Shown piece by piece: positions 8,827 to 17,027 of a DNA stretch of 62,101 nucleotides. The stretch is from contig NZ_POQS01000002.1 in assembly GCF_002885955.2 (NCBI RefSeq), forward strand, positions 468,809 to 530,909. Reading direction: 5' to 3'. The notes under the pieces are model-generated. The model had not been told where the DNA came from. It was given only the letters and a program-made list of their open reading frames with translations, and searched no databases. The position numbers and the translations under genes are program-made. Source of the stretch: Achromobacter pulmonis (GTDB taxonomy: Bacteria; Pseudomonadota; Gammaproteobacteria; Burkholderiales; Burkholderiaceae_B). Position 1 is the stretch's first letter; each line of letters begins with the position of its first letter.

Positions 8827-9252
8827 TCAGAACGGCTTGACGATCACCAGCGCGACGATCGCGGAAGCCGCGACCACGGTGAACGGCGCGTACCAATCGA
8901 TCAGCGCCGGACGCTGCGCGCCGCCGCCGGCCATGCGGCGCAAGGCCTTGCTCTGGACGCCCAGCAGCGCCGACAGCGCCAGCGCGAGGGCGATCTTCAC
9001 CCAGATCCAGTTCATGATGAACCAGCCGAAGGTCACGGCCAGGTGCAGGCCGACCAGCCAGGCCAGCACCATCGCCGGCGTGGTCACGTACAGGGTCCAG
9101 CGGCGCAGCGCGCCGAGCATCCTGCTTTCTTTCGGGGCTTGGCCGCCTTCCTGGGGTTGAGAGGACAGCAGGAACAGCGACACGAACAGCGAGCCGCCCA
9201 GCCAGGCGACCACGGCCGCCACGTGGAGCATTTTCAGGAGTTGGTATGTCAT
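8827..9252 (-). CDS. CopD/DUF2269-like small membrane protein
   Basis: A 141-residue protein with four predicted membrane helices. It begins MTYQLLKMLHVAAVVAWLGG, the arrangement of CopD and HemJ-like families in which an early His (LHV) and Trp may hold heme or copper. A second helix pair contains VTTPAMVLAWLVGLHLAVTFGW. The start at 9252 was chosen because it gives the family-typical N-terminus; an ATG three codons upstream (9261) is also possible and neither has a strong ribosome-binding site. Function is not known. Confidence 0.75.
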   Translation of the reverse strand: MTYQLLKMLHVAAVVAWLGGSLFVSLFLLSSQPQEGGQAPKESRMLGALRRWTLYVTTPAMVLAWLVGLHLAVTFGWFIMNWIWVKIALALALSALLGVQSKALRRMAGGGAQRPALIDWYAPFTVVAASAIVALVIVKPF

Positions 9253-9341
9253 GGCCGGCATTATCGCCGCAGGCGCGCGCCGCGGCGAACCGGCTTGCAA
9301 CGGCAATTTGCGCTACGGCAAAGCGGCGGCCCGGCGCGGCC

Positions 9342-10139
9342 TTACTTGGCGGCGTCGGCGCCTGCCGGCGGCGGGCTGCCCGCCGGCGCCGCCTTGCTGT
9401 CCGAAGGCGCGGCCGCCTTGCCGTTCGCGGGCGCGGCGGTCTTGCCATCCGCGGGCGCGGCCTTGCCATTGGCGGCCGGCGTATCGCTGGCGGCCGCCGG
9501 GTTCAAGGTGTCGGCCGGCGCGTCCGGCGACACCGCGGGCTCGGCCGGCGCCGGCTTGGGCGGCGTCTTGCCGCGTCCGGCCGGCGCCGGTTGCGGCGCC
9601 GAAGCGGCCTGCGCGTCCGGCAGGAAGCGCTGCAACAGCTGGAAAAATCCGTCGTAGAACTTGGGCCGCGCCACCGTCTGGCTGGCGGTCTTGACCAGCG
9701 AATCGTCGCTGGCGCCGAACGGCATGGACACCTGGCCCAGCACGCTCACGCCCACGCTGGCCGAATTGGCGGTGCGCTTGATCGAATAACGGTCCTGCAC
9801 CGCGGTGGCGAACACCGTCGAGCGCTCGTTCGACGCGCCATCGGCGGCGCATTCGATATTGAAGCTGATCTGCGTATGCTGGCCGTCCTCGGCCTGGAAA
9901 TTCTTGTGCCCGGTCACGCGCGCCGACTCGAAGCGGTCGATCAGGTAGCCCTGGCTCAGCAAGGCGCGCCGGCCCGCGTCGCAGGCGGCCGCGCTGCTGG
10001 CGGCGACGCTGCGCGAGTAGGTGTCGTTCTGGGTGAAGTCCTCCTTCTCATACGCGGGCTTGGGGGAGGAGCATCCGGCCACGGCGCCCGTCAGGGCGGC
10101 GAGCAGGATCAGGGACGAACGGCGGGTGATACGAGGCAT
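9342..10139 (-). CDS. Lipoprotein, DUF2242-like, with Ala/Pro/Lys repeat tail
   Basis: A 265-residue lipoprotein. The signal LILLAALTGAVAGC has a clear lipobox, with Cys at residue 23. The folded domain (about 24-180; AYEKEDFTQNDTYSRSV, CDAGRRALLSQGYLIDRFE, KNFQAEDGQHTQISFNIEC) resembles DUF2242 proteins of unknown function. From about residue 195 the sequence is low complexity, ending with four near-repeats of seven to eight residues (NGKAAPA, DGKTAAPA, NGKAAAPS, DSKAAPAG) before SPPPAGADAAK. The tail could span periplasm or peptidoglycan and may vary in length between strains. Confidence 0.82.
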   Translation of the reverse strand: MPRITRRSSLILLAALTGAVAGCSSPKPAYEKEDFTQNDTYSRSVAASSAAACDAGRRALLSQGYLIDRFESARVTGHKNFQAEDGQHTQISFNIECAADGASNERSTVFATAVQDRYSIKRTANSASVGVSVLGQVSMPFGASDDSLVKTASQTVARPKFYDGFFQLLQRFLPDAQAASAPQPAPAGRGKTPPKPAPAEPAVSPDAPADTLNPAAASDTPAANGKAAPADGKTAAPANGKAAAPSDSKAAPAGSPPPAGADAAK

Positions 10140-10349
10140 GTATGGGCGTCCGCGAGCCGGCGGCTTGCGGCAGTGTGATGCGTGAACGTCGGTTATAGCG
10201 CATCCCCCCGCCTCAAGCCTTTACCAGGAATGAACAGTTCAACAGAGAGGTAACAGGCGATATAACAGGGACAAAACGAACGGCTACTGGGACTAACCCC
10301 TGGTCCCACGCCGCCGGATTTTGGCTATTCTGCCCGCGTCGATCCAAAA

Positions 10350-10530
10350 CCTCGCAGAAGAGACCTGCCCGCCGCGGCAGGCGCCGACGGAGCAACCGCC
10401 CCGGAAACTCTCAGGCAACCAGGACTGCGCGGTCTAGACAATCTGGAGAGCGGCGCCGCGCGCGCCCACCGAAGGGGAACCCGCCGCCCTCCGCGCGGCG
10501 CGTGAAACTCTCAGGTACCAAGACAGATGG
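10350..10530 (+). ncRNA. Tandem glycine riboswitch
   Basis: Two consecutive gcvT-type aptamers are visible. The first runs about 10355-10430, with the core GCCGACGGAGCAA and then GGAAACTCTCAGGCA. The second runs about 10441-10529, with CTGGAGAG, CCACCGAAGGGGAA and GTGAAACTCTCAGGTACC. The conserved AAACTCTCAGG segment in both, and the short linker, are diagnostic of cooperative or stacked tandem glycine aptamers. It lies directly upstream of a D-amino-acid dehydrogenase on the same strand. A GC-rich hairpin follows before the ribosome-binding site. Confidence 0.92.
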
Positions 10531-10542
10531 GGTGCTGCGGCC

Positions 10543-10560
10543 GGGTGGCCGCGGCCACCC
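10543..10560 (+). promoter_or_regulatory. Hairpin in the riboswitch expression platform
   Basis: GGGTGGCC-GC-GGCCACCC forms a perfect eight-base stem between the second aptamer and the TTGGAG ribosome-binding site of the dehydrogenase gene. No U-run follows, so control of translation initiation is more likely than intrinsic termination. The switching mechanism is inferred. Confidence 0.5.
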
Positions 10561-10576
10561 TACCCTTGGAGCGACC

Positions 10577-11803
10577 ATGCCCCGCATCGCCATCATCGGC
10601 GCCGGCATCACCGGCGTCACGTCCGCCCATGCCCTGAACAAGCTGGGATTCGACGTCACCGTCTACGACCGCCAGCGCTACCCCGCCATGGAGACTTCCT
10701 ACGCCAACGGCGGCCAGCTGTCGGCCAGCAACGCCGAGGTCTGGAACAGCGTGTCCACCATCATGAAAGGCCTGCGCTGGCTGGGCCGCCACGACGCCCC
10801 GCTGCTGCTCAATCCGCGTCCGGGCTGGCACAAGTATTCCTGGCTGGCCCAGTTCATCGGGCAGATCCGCAACTATCGCCAGAACACCATCGAGACCACC
10901 CGCCTGGCCATCGAGGCGCGCCAGCACCTTTACGCCATGGCCGAAGAAGAAGGCATCGATTTCGACCTGGAGCGCCGCGGCATCCTGCACATCTACCACG
11001 ACGCGGCCAGCTTCGACACCGCGCGCCGCGCCAACGCGCTGCTGCGGCAAGGCGGGCTGGAGCGCTACGAGGTAACCGCGGAAGAAGCGCGCCGCATCGA
11101 GCCGGCCCTGCAGACCGCCTGCCACGCCGGCTTCTACACGCCGTCGGACGCCACCGGCGACATCCACAAGTTCACCAGCGGCCTGGCCCGCGCCTGCCAG
11201 CGCCGCGGCGTGCGGTTCGTGCAGGACGCCGACATCACCGCCATCGCGCACGAGGGCGGCGCCTACCGTCTGGACCTGGCGGCAGGCGCGCTGCCGGCCC
11301 GCCAGGAATCGGCCGACGCCGTGGTGATCTGCGCCGGCGCGGCCAGCCGCCAGTTCGCGCGGCAGCTCGGAGACTCGCTCAACATCTACCCGGTCAAGGG
11401 CTATTCGATCAGCGTGCACCTGGACGACGAGGCCAGCCGCGCCGCCGCGCCCTGCGTGAGCCTGCTGGACGAGGCCGCCAAGATCGTCACCAGCCGCCTG
11501 GGCGACCGCTTCCGCGTGGCCGGCACGGCGGAATTCAACGGGTTCAACCTGGACATCCGGGCCGAACGCGTGCAGCCGCTGGTGGACTGGACCCGCCGCC
11601 ACTTCCCCGGCGTGCGCACCGCGCGCGTGGTGCCGTGGTGCGGGCTGCGCCCGATGACGCCGAACATGATGCCCAGGGTCGGCCCCGGCAAGCGGCCGGG
11701 GGTGTTCTACAACACCGGCCACGGCCACCTGGGATGGACGCTGTCGGCCGCGACCGCCCAGATGCTGGCGGCCAGCGTCCAGGCAGGCATGGGCCGGGCC
11801 TGA
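10577..11803 (+). CDS. dadA: D-amino-acid dehydrogenase (DadA family)
   Basis: A 408-residue FAD-dependent oxidoreductase. The Rossmann motif is at the N-terminus (RIAIIGAGITGVTSAHALN), followed by the DadA landmarks SYANGGQLSASNAEVWN and the C-terminal WCGLRPMTPNMMPRVG and YNTGHGHLGWTLS. It oxidises D-amino acids to 2-oxoacids plus ammonia, passing electrons to the membrane chain. The ATG at 10577 follows TTGGAG six bases upstream. The tandem glycine riboswitch implies control by glycine, so its physiological substrate may include glycine or D-alanine derived from glycine-rich conditions. No alanine racemase is adjacent. Confidence 0.92.
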   Translation: MPRIAIIGAGITGVTSAHALNKLGFDVTVYDRQRYPAMETSYANGGQLSASNAEVWNSVSTIMKGLRWLGRHDAPLLLNPRPGWHKYSWLAQFIGQIRNYRQNTIETTRLAIEARQHLYAMAEEEGIDFDLERRGILHIYHDAASFDTARRANALLRQGGLERYEVTAEEARRIEPALQTACHAGFYTPSDATGDIHKFTSGLARACQRRGVRFVQDADITAIAHEGGAYRLDLAAGALPARQESADAVVICAGAASRQFARQLGDSLNIYPVKGYSISVHLDDEASRAAAPCVSLLDEAAKIVTSRLGDRFRVAGTAEFNGFNLDIRAERVQPLVDWTRRHFPGVRTARVVPWCGLRPMTPNMMPRVGPGKRPGVFYNTGHGHLGWTLSAATAQMLAASVQAGMGRA

Positions 11804-11815
11804 GCCCTGCGGCGC

Positions 11816-13132
11816 TCAATGCGCCGCGACCGCTTCCCTGCTGTCCTGCTCGACGGCGCGCGGCGGCGCGCCTTCCGCGCCCGGCGGGCAGGCGTTCTTG
11901 CAGATCCGCCCGTCCTTCATCACCAGGCTGATGCGGTCCGGGTCGATCAGCAGCGACAGGTCCTCCAGCGGATTGCCGTCGACCATGACCACGTCCGCCA
12001 GATAGCCGGGACGCAGCATGCCCAGCTCGTGCGGCCGCTGCATGATCTCCCCGCCCAGCCGGGTGGCCGACACCAGCGCCTCGGTGGGCGTCATGCCGAC
12101 ATAATCCACGAAATACTGGAGATCGGAGGCGTTGGTTCCGTGCGGCATCCAGGCGAAGCCGTAGTCTCCGCCAGGCAGGATGCGTATGCCGCGCCGGTGC
12201 ATCTTGCGCAGCGATTCGGCGGCGATCTCCAGTTCGCGCTTGTAGCCCATCTGCTCGGCGGCGGCGGGCGTGATGCCGTAGTCGGAAGCATGGAAGGCGG
12301 TGCGAACCAGCCAGCCGATGCCCGGCGCCACGAAGTGCCTGTCCTTGTTGGCTTCCAGCATGTCGAGCGCCTCTTCGTCGGCGAAGCTGGCGTGATAGAT
12401 CATCTCGATGCCGTGCCGCACGCATTGCTTGACCGATTCGCTCGAACGCGCGTGCGCCGCCACGCGCTTGCCGAAACGCTTGGCCTCGGCCGCCAGCATG
12501 GCGATCTCCTCTTCCGAGAATGGCGACATTTCGGCTGGCAGCCCGGCGATGTACTCGCCCGACAGATTGATCTTCAGGTGGTCGACGCCGTACTTGATGA
12601 AGGTGCGCGCCGACCGCCGGATCTCTTCGGGGCCGCTGCAGACGCTGCCGAAGCTGAGCTCATCGAACGGCATGTGCGGCAGCGTGTTGTCGCCCAGCGC
12701 GCCGATCGTGGTGATCTCCTGGCTGCCCGCCAGGTAGCGGGGGCCGGGGCATTCTCCCGCGTCGATCGCGTTGCGCAACACCACGTCCAGGCGCGGCTTG
12801 GCGGCCGCCGCGCCGACGGCCGAGGTCCAGCCCATCTCCAGATAGCGCTTGGCCACGCGCACGCACCAGAGTATGTGTTCCTCCGGCGGCATGAACTGGA
12901 TGGCGGCGAGCGAGGGCTGGTCGTTCCACGAGAAATGCGTGTGCGCCTCGGTCATCCCGGGCATCAGGAAGCGGCCGCGGCCGTCGATGACGCGCGCGCC
13001 ATCGCGGCTCACCTGCCGCGGCGCGCGCGCGACCTCGGCGATGCGCGCGCCGTCGATCAGCACCTCGCCCTTGAACACGGCTTCGCCGGTGCCATCGAAG
13101 ATGGCGACATTGGTAATGGCAATTCTGGACAT
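11816..13132 (-). CDS. Amidohydrolase (imidazolonepropionase-like)
   Basis: A 438-residue metal-dependent amidohydrolase. The barrel motifs are visible: EAHTHFSW (HxH), LKINLSG (possible carboxylated Lys), AAHARSSESV, YHASF and GGDYGFAW (catalytic Asp). The C-terminal LRPGYLADVVMVDGNPLED is the usual beta-sandwich return. Such enzymes cleave amide or ester bonds of cyclic substrates. The gene is last in the minus-strand series that follows FAH and alpha/beta-hydrolase genes and may act in the same pathway. The ribosome-binding site is GGAGGAGAC, immediately preceded by a GC hairpin at 13145-13165. Confidence 0.88.
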   Translation of the reverse strand: MSRIAITNVAIFDGTGEAVFKGEVLIDGARIAEVARAPRQVSRDGARVIDGRGRFLMPGMTEAHTHFSWNDQPSLAAIQFMPPEEHILWCVRVAKRYLEMGWTSAVGAAAAKPRLDVVLRNAIDAGECPGPRYLAGSQEITTIGALGDNTLPHMPFDELSFGSVCSGPEEIRRSARTFIKYGVDHLKINLSGEYIAGLPAEMSPFSEEEIAMLAAEAKRFGKRVAAHARSSESVKQCVRHGIEMIYHASFADEEALDMLEANKDRHFVAPGIGWLVRTAFHASDYGITPAAAEQMGYKRELEIAAESLRKMHRRGIRILPGGDYGFAWMPHGTNASDLQYFVDYVGMTPTEALVSATRLGGEIMQRPHELGMLRPGYLADVVMVDGNPLEDLSLLIDPDRISLVMKDGRICKNACPPGAEGAPPRAVEQDSREAVAAH

Positions 13133-13144
13133 GACAAGTCTCCT

Positions 13145-13165
13145 CCGGCCCGCGCCGCGGGCCGG
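13145..13165 (-). other. GC-rich hairpin just upstream of the amidohydrolase ribosome-binding site
   Basis: CCGGCCCG-CGCCG-CGGGCCGG is a perfect eight-base inverted repeat, extendable by one pair. It lies between the alpha/beta hydrolase stop and the amidohydrolase start, touching the Shine-Dalgarno sequence. It may set relative expression or protect the downstream message; there is no U-run for termination. Confidence 0.45.
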
Positions 13166-13198
13166 CTTTCTTATGTTGAAACGCCAGGAAAAGAGCGG

Positions 13199-13981
13199 CT
13201 AACGCTGCGCCGCGTAGAACTCCCGCAGGGCCTGCACGCAGGCCTGGGGCTGTTCATAGGTCGTCCAGTGTCCGCAATCGCCGAACACCACGTAACGGCT
13301 TGCCGCGATGCGGCCGGCCAGCGCCTCGACGTTGGCCGGCGGCGCCACGCCGTCCTGGTCGCCGGTCACCAGCAGCGCCGGCACGTCCAGCGATTCCACG
13401 GCGGCGGGCTGCGCGCCGGCCAGCGCCTCGCAGCTTTGCGCATAGCCTTCCGGCGGCTGGCGCATCACGCTTTCGCGCACCAGCGCCAGCACCGCGGGCT
13501 GATCCTGCCTGGTCCGGGCGCTGGTCGCGCCCTTGACGATGGCGTCCGCGATCTCCTGCATGGCCGCGTCGCCGCCGCGCGCCAGCTCGGCGCGCGCGCG
13601 GATGCCGGCGCGTCCGGCGTCGGGCGGCGCGGCCAGCGGCCCGAACAGGGCCAGCGACCTGACCCGGCCGGGGTGCGCCACGGCGAAATGCTGGGCCACG
13701 ATGGTGCCCAGGGAATGCGCGGCGATGTGCAGCGTATCGATCTTCAGTTCCGCCAGCATGCCGGCCAGCGCGTCCACGTAGGTCTGGATGGACAAGGGCT
13801 GCGAACCCAGCGGCGAGCGCGCGCTGCCCGGCAGGTCCGGACGGATGACGCGCAAGCCCTCGAACGCGCCCATCACCGGCGTCCAGGTGTTGGAAGAGCC
13901 GCCCAGGCCGTGTATGCACAACAGCGCCGGCCCCTCGCCGTCGATTTCCACCGCCAGACCGTTGACGTAGTTCGTGCTCAT
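13199..13981 (-). CDS. Alpha/beta hydrolase (enol-lactonase / C-C hydrolase like)
   Basis: A 260-residue alpha/beta hydrolase. The oxyanion-hole motif is CIHGLGGSSNTW (21-32), the nucleophile elbow AAHSLGT, the acid residue lies in VTGDQDGVAPP and the catalytic His in GDCGHWTTYEQP. Sequence style resembles 3-oxoadipate enol-lactonases and meta-cleavage hydrolases. Its ATG overlaps the stop of the FAH-family gene (ATGA), so the two are coupled. With the aldolase and acetaldehyde dehydrogenase nearby, a role in ring-fission product degradation is plausible but unproven. Confidence 0.87.
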   Translation of the reverse strand: MSTNYVNGLAVEIDGEGPALLCIHGLGGSSNTWTPVMGAFEGLRVIRPDLPGSARSPLGSQPLSIQTYVDALAGMLAELKIDTLHIAAHSLGTIVAQHFAVAHPGRVRSLALFGPLAAPPDAGRAGIRARAELARGGDAAMQEIADAIVKGATSARTRQDQPAVLALVRESVMRQPPEGYAQSCEALAGAQPAAVESLDVPALLVTGDQDGVAPPANVEALAGRIAASRYVVFGDCGHWTTYEQPQACVQALREFYAAQR

Positions 13982-14856
13982 GCTTGCTCCTCGACAAAAG
14001 TGTTTTCGATGACGCCCAGACCTTCGACCTCCACGCGCACCACGTCGCCGGCGGCCAGATAGCGCGGCGGCTGCATGCCCATGCCCACGCCCGCGGGCGT
14101 GCCCGTCGCGATCACGTCGCCGGGATACAGCGTGATGCCGCGCGAAATCGTTTCGATCAGGAACGGAATGTCGAAGATCATGTTCTCCGTGGGTCCGTCC
14201 TGGCGCAGCTCGCCGTTGACCCAGCAGCGCACGCGCGTGCGCGTGCCGTCGAACTCGTCGGCGGTGGCGATCCACGGCCCCATGGGACAGAACGTGTCGA
14301 ACGATTTCCCCATGTCCCACTGCTGGTGGCGCATCTGCACGTCGCGGGCGGTGACGTCGTTGACGACCGTATAGCCGAACACGTGCTCCAGCGCCCGGGC
14401 GCGCGGGATGTTCTTGCCGCCCTTGCCGATCACGACCGCCAGCTCGGCCTCGTAGTCGATCTGCGACGAGACGTCGGCCGGCAGCAGCACGTCGTCGCGC
14501 GGCCCCACCACGCACTCGGGCACCTTGGTGAAGACGATGGGCCAGGACTCCGGATTCGCGTCGTTGTCCTTGAAGACCGAGGCCGACAGCTCCTTGGCGT
14601 GGGCGTGGTAGTTGCGTCCCACGCACCACAGGTTGCGGCGCGGCCTGGGCAGCGGGGCCAGCAGCCTCGCCTCGGCCAGCGGCAGCGCCGCCCCCGTTGC
14701 GGGCAGTTCGCGGCCCGCGGCCAGCAGGTCGATCACGGCCTGGGCGCCCAGGCGCTTGCGTTCCGCGTCGAACGCCAGGGGCGCCACCGTCGCGCCATCG
14801 GCGGACACCAGTCCCACTTCCTGGCTGCCGTTCAATATAAAGCTAGCAATGCGCAC
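13978..14856 (-). CDS. Fumarylacetoacetate hydrolase (FAH) family protein
   Basis: A 292-residue FAH-fold enzyme. The metal-binding acidic residues lie in SQIDYEAELAVVIG and the following EHVFGYTVVNDVTARD. Other hallmarks are LWCVGRNYHAHAKE near residue 77 and the C-terminal GDVIATGTPAGVGMG. The start codon is GTG at 14856, supported by the strong AGAAGGAGA six bases upstream. The family includes acylpyruvases, oxaloacetate decarboxylases and 2-oxopent-4-dienoate-type hydratases. No separate hydratase gene is present in this cluster, so this enzyme could fill that step; that is inference. Confidence 0.9.
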   Translation of the reverse strand: MRIASFILNGSQEVGLVSADGATVAPLAFDAERKRLGAQAVIDLLAAGRELPATGAALPLAEARLLAPLPRPRRNLWCVGRNYHAHAKELSASVFKDNDANPESWPIVFTKVPECVVGPRDDVLLPADVSSQIDYEAELAVVIGKGGKNIPRARALEHVFGYTVVNDVTARDVQMRHQQWDMGKSFDTFCPMGPWIATADEFDGTRTRVRCWVNGELRQDGPTENMIFDIPFLIETISRGITLYPGDVIATGTPAGVGMGMQPPRYLAAGDVVRVEVEGLGVIENTFVEEQA

Positions 14857-14948
14857 TACCGTCTCCTTCTTCTACCTGAACAGTCCCGCGGCGGGCCCGT
14901 GGCGCGCCGGCAGGTTCGGAGGACTTTATAGGCGCCGGCCGCGGCGCG

Positions 14949-14976
14949 CTTATCGCCGGGTGCGCGGACTTATCGC
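14949..14976. promoter_or_regulatory. Direct-repeat AraC-type operator candidate
   Basis: CTTATCGC occurs at 14949-14956 and again at 14969-14976, exactly 20 bp apart on the same helical face. This is the usual spacing of AraC half-sites. It lies in the divergent gap between the FAH operon and the AraC-family gene, 93-120 bp upstream of the FAH start. Confidence 0.5.
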
Positions 14977-15117
14977 AGAGTCAGATCTTGTGCTAGGTGA
15001 ATACACCTACGCCGGATTCGCGCGCAAACGCCCATAAAATTCCCGCAGGCGCCGCCGCCGCGCAACGGACTCACCCAGCTGGCTCGCAAGGCGAGGACGA
15101 AAAGACAGGAGACGGAG

Positions 15118-15972
15118 ATGCAGGAGACTTATGCCTTGCACGAAGGCGCGTTCGGCCGCGCCGTCGTGCTGGAACTGCGCGATGACCTGATCGCGCACGC
15201 GCACGCCGAAGTGCAGCTCGCCCTGTGGCTGGGCGGCTCGCGGGCGCAAGGCCGCGTCGGCCAGACCGTGGTGCCCTACAGCGAAAACCTGGCGCTGGGC
15301 GCCAACCCCTACGAGTCGCACGACGCGCGGCTGCTCGAACGTTCGGGCCCGGCGATTTTCCTGGTCCTCTACATCGCCAAGCCCTGGCTGGACGAACGGC
15401 GCGCCGCCACCGGCCGCCCGTTCCATTTCGACGCGCCCGGCGTGCCCATCGACGCCGCCGTGCGGCAGAGCTGCTGGCGCCTGCTGGACAAGATCGTCGC
15501 GCCGCACCAGCACCCGGGCGCCGATATCGACGCCGAGGTCGAAGCCCTGCTGCTGGCCGCGATCGAATCGTCGGCCGGGCCGGACCGGGCGCCGCGTCCG
15601 GTCTCGCCGGCGCCCGCGCTGGACCGCCGGCTGCGCGCGGCCATCGCCTATATGCGCCAGCACGTCCACGAGCCGATGGCCGTGGAGGACGTCGCCAGCC
15701 GCGTCGGACTGTCGCGCGGGCACTTCTTCGCGCTGTTCCGCGACCAGCTCAACACCACGCCCCAGGTGTTCTGGAGCGCGGTGCGCGTGGAGGAAGCTGT
15801 GCGCCTGCTGGCGCACCAGAAGCAGCCCCTGACCTCGGTGGCACTGGATCTGGGTTTCTCGACGCCCGGCAATTTTTCGCGCTTTTTCCGCGAGCACATG
15901 GGCGTGTCGCCGTCGCGCTTCCGGCGCGCGGCGACCGGGCCGGCGCAGCATCTGCTGACCGGCGTCGACTGA
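15118..15972 (+). CDS. AraC-family transcriptional regulator
   Basis: A 284-residue regulator. The N-terminal half has the cupin-like sensing region (ELRDDLIAHAHAEVQLALWL, VPYSENLALGANPYESH). The C-terminal half has two helix-turn-helix motifs: MAVEDVASRVGLSRGHFFALFRD and LTSVALDLGFSTPGNFSRFFRE, ending GVSPSRFRR. It is divergent from the FAH/hydrolase operon and convergent with the aldolase operon, eight bases apart at the 3' ends. It probably activates the FAH operon through the direct repeats at 14949-14976. Confidence 0.92.
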   Translation: MQETYALHEGAFGRAVVLELRDDLIAHAHAEVQLALWLGGSRAQGRVGQTVVPYSENLALGANPYESHDARLLERSGPAIFLVLYIAKPWLDERRAATGRPFHFDAPGVPIDAAVRQSCWRLLDKIVAPHQHPGADIDAEVEALLLAAIESSAGPDRAPRPVSPAPALDRRLRAAIAYMRQHVHEPMAVEDVASRVGLSRGHFFALFRDQLNTTPQVFWSAVRVEEAVRLLAHQKQPLTSVALDLGFSTPGNFSRFFREHMGVSPSRFRRAATGPAQHLLTGVD

Positions 15973-15980
15973 AGCCGCGC

Positions 15981-17015
15981 TCAGGCGGCCGCGGCCTGCT
16001 TCTGGCGCAGCAGCGACAGCGCCGTGTCCTCGATCATGTCCTCCTGGCCGCCGATCATGCCGCGCCGGCCCATTTCGACCAGGATCTCGCGCGCGGGCAC
16101 GCCGTACTTCTGCTCGGCGCGCTTGGCGAACAGCAGGAACGAGCCGTACACGCCGGCATAGCCCAGCGTGAGCGCGTCGCGGTCGATGCGGATCGGGAAG
16201 TCCATGATGGGCACCACGCGGTCTTCGGCCACGTCCTGGATCTTGAACACGTCCACGCCGGTCTCCACGCCCATGAGGTCCAGCACCGACACCAGCACTT
16301 CCAGCGGCGTGTTGCCGGCGCCCGCGCCCAGGCCCGCGGCGGCCGCGTCGATGCGTACCGCGCCGGCCTCGATCGCGGCGATGCTGTTGGCCACGCCCAT
16401 CGCAAGATTGTGGTGGCCGTGAAAGCCCAGCTCCGTCTCGGGGCGCAGCGCGGCGCGCACCGCCTCGATCCTGGACTTGACGGTATGGGGCAGCAGATGG
16501 CCGGCCGAGTCGGTGATGTAGATGCAGTTGGCGCCGTAGCCTTCCATCAGCCTGGCCTGCCGCACCAGTCCCTCGGGGCTGTTCATGTGGCTCATCATCA
16601 GGAAGCCCACCGTGTCCATGCCCAGCTTGCGCGCCTCGCCGATGTGCTGCTCCGAGGTATCGGCCTCGGTGCAGTGCGTGGCCACGCGCAGCGTGTGCAC
16701 GCCCAGCGCGTGGGCGCGGCGCAGGTCGTCGACCGTGCCGATGCCCGGCAGCAGCAGCGCCGACACCTTGGCCTGCTTCATCTGCGGCACCACCGCCGCG
16801 AGGTATTCCTCGTCGGTGTGCAGCGGGAAGCCGTAGTTGACCGACGCGCCGCCCAGGCCGTCGCCGTGCGTGACCTCCAGCATCGGCACGCCGGCCTCGT
16901 CCAGGCCGCGGGCGATGGACACCATCTGCTCCAGCGTGATCTGGTGGCGCTTGGGATGCATGCCGTCGCGCAGCGTCATGTCATGCAGTACGACTTTCTT
17001 GCCTTTCAGTTCCAT
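15981..17015 (-). CDS. 4-hydroxy-2-oxovalerate aldolase
   Basis: A 344-residue HMGL-like pyruvate aldolase. The N-terminal [21 protein letters not shown] holds the metal-binding Asp and catalytic Arg; the metal-binding His pair is in [15 protein letters not shown]. It cleaves 4-hydroxy-2-oxovalerate to pyruvate and acetaldehyde, the end of meta-cleavage pathways. It lies 12 bp downstream of the acylating acetaldehyde dehydrogenase gene. These two enzymes form a channelled complex in BphI/BphJ and DmpG/DmpF systems. The C-terminus ([17 protein letters not shown]) is complete. Confidence 0.95.
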   Translation of the reverse strand: MELKGKKVVLHDMTLRDGMHPKRHQITLEQMVSIARGLDEAGVPMLEVTHGDGLGGASVNYGFPLHTDEEYLAAVVPQMKQAKVSALLLPGIGTVDDLRRAHALGVHTLRVATHCTEADTSEQHIGEARKLGMDTVGFLMMSHMNSPEGLVRQARLMEGYGANCIYITDSAGHLLPHTVKSRIEAVRAALRPETELGFHGHHNLAMGVANSIAAIEAGAVRIDAAAAGLGAGAGNTPLEVLVSVLDLMGVETGVDVFKIQDVAEDRVVPIMDFPIRIDRDALTLGYAGVYGSFLLFAKRAEQKYGVPAREILVEMGRRGMIGGQEDMIEDTALSLLRQKQAAAA

Positions 17016-17027
17016 GTTCCTGATCTC

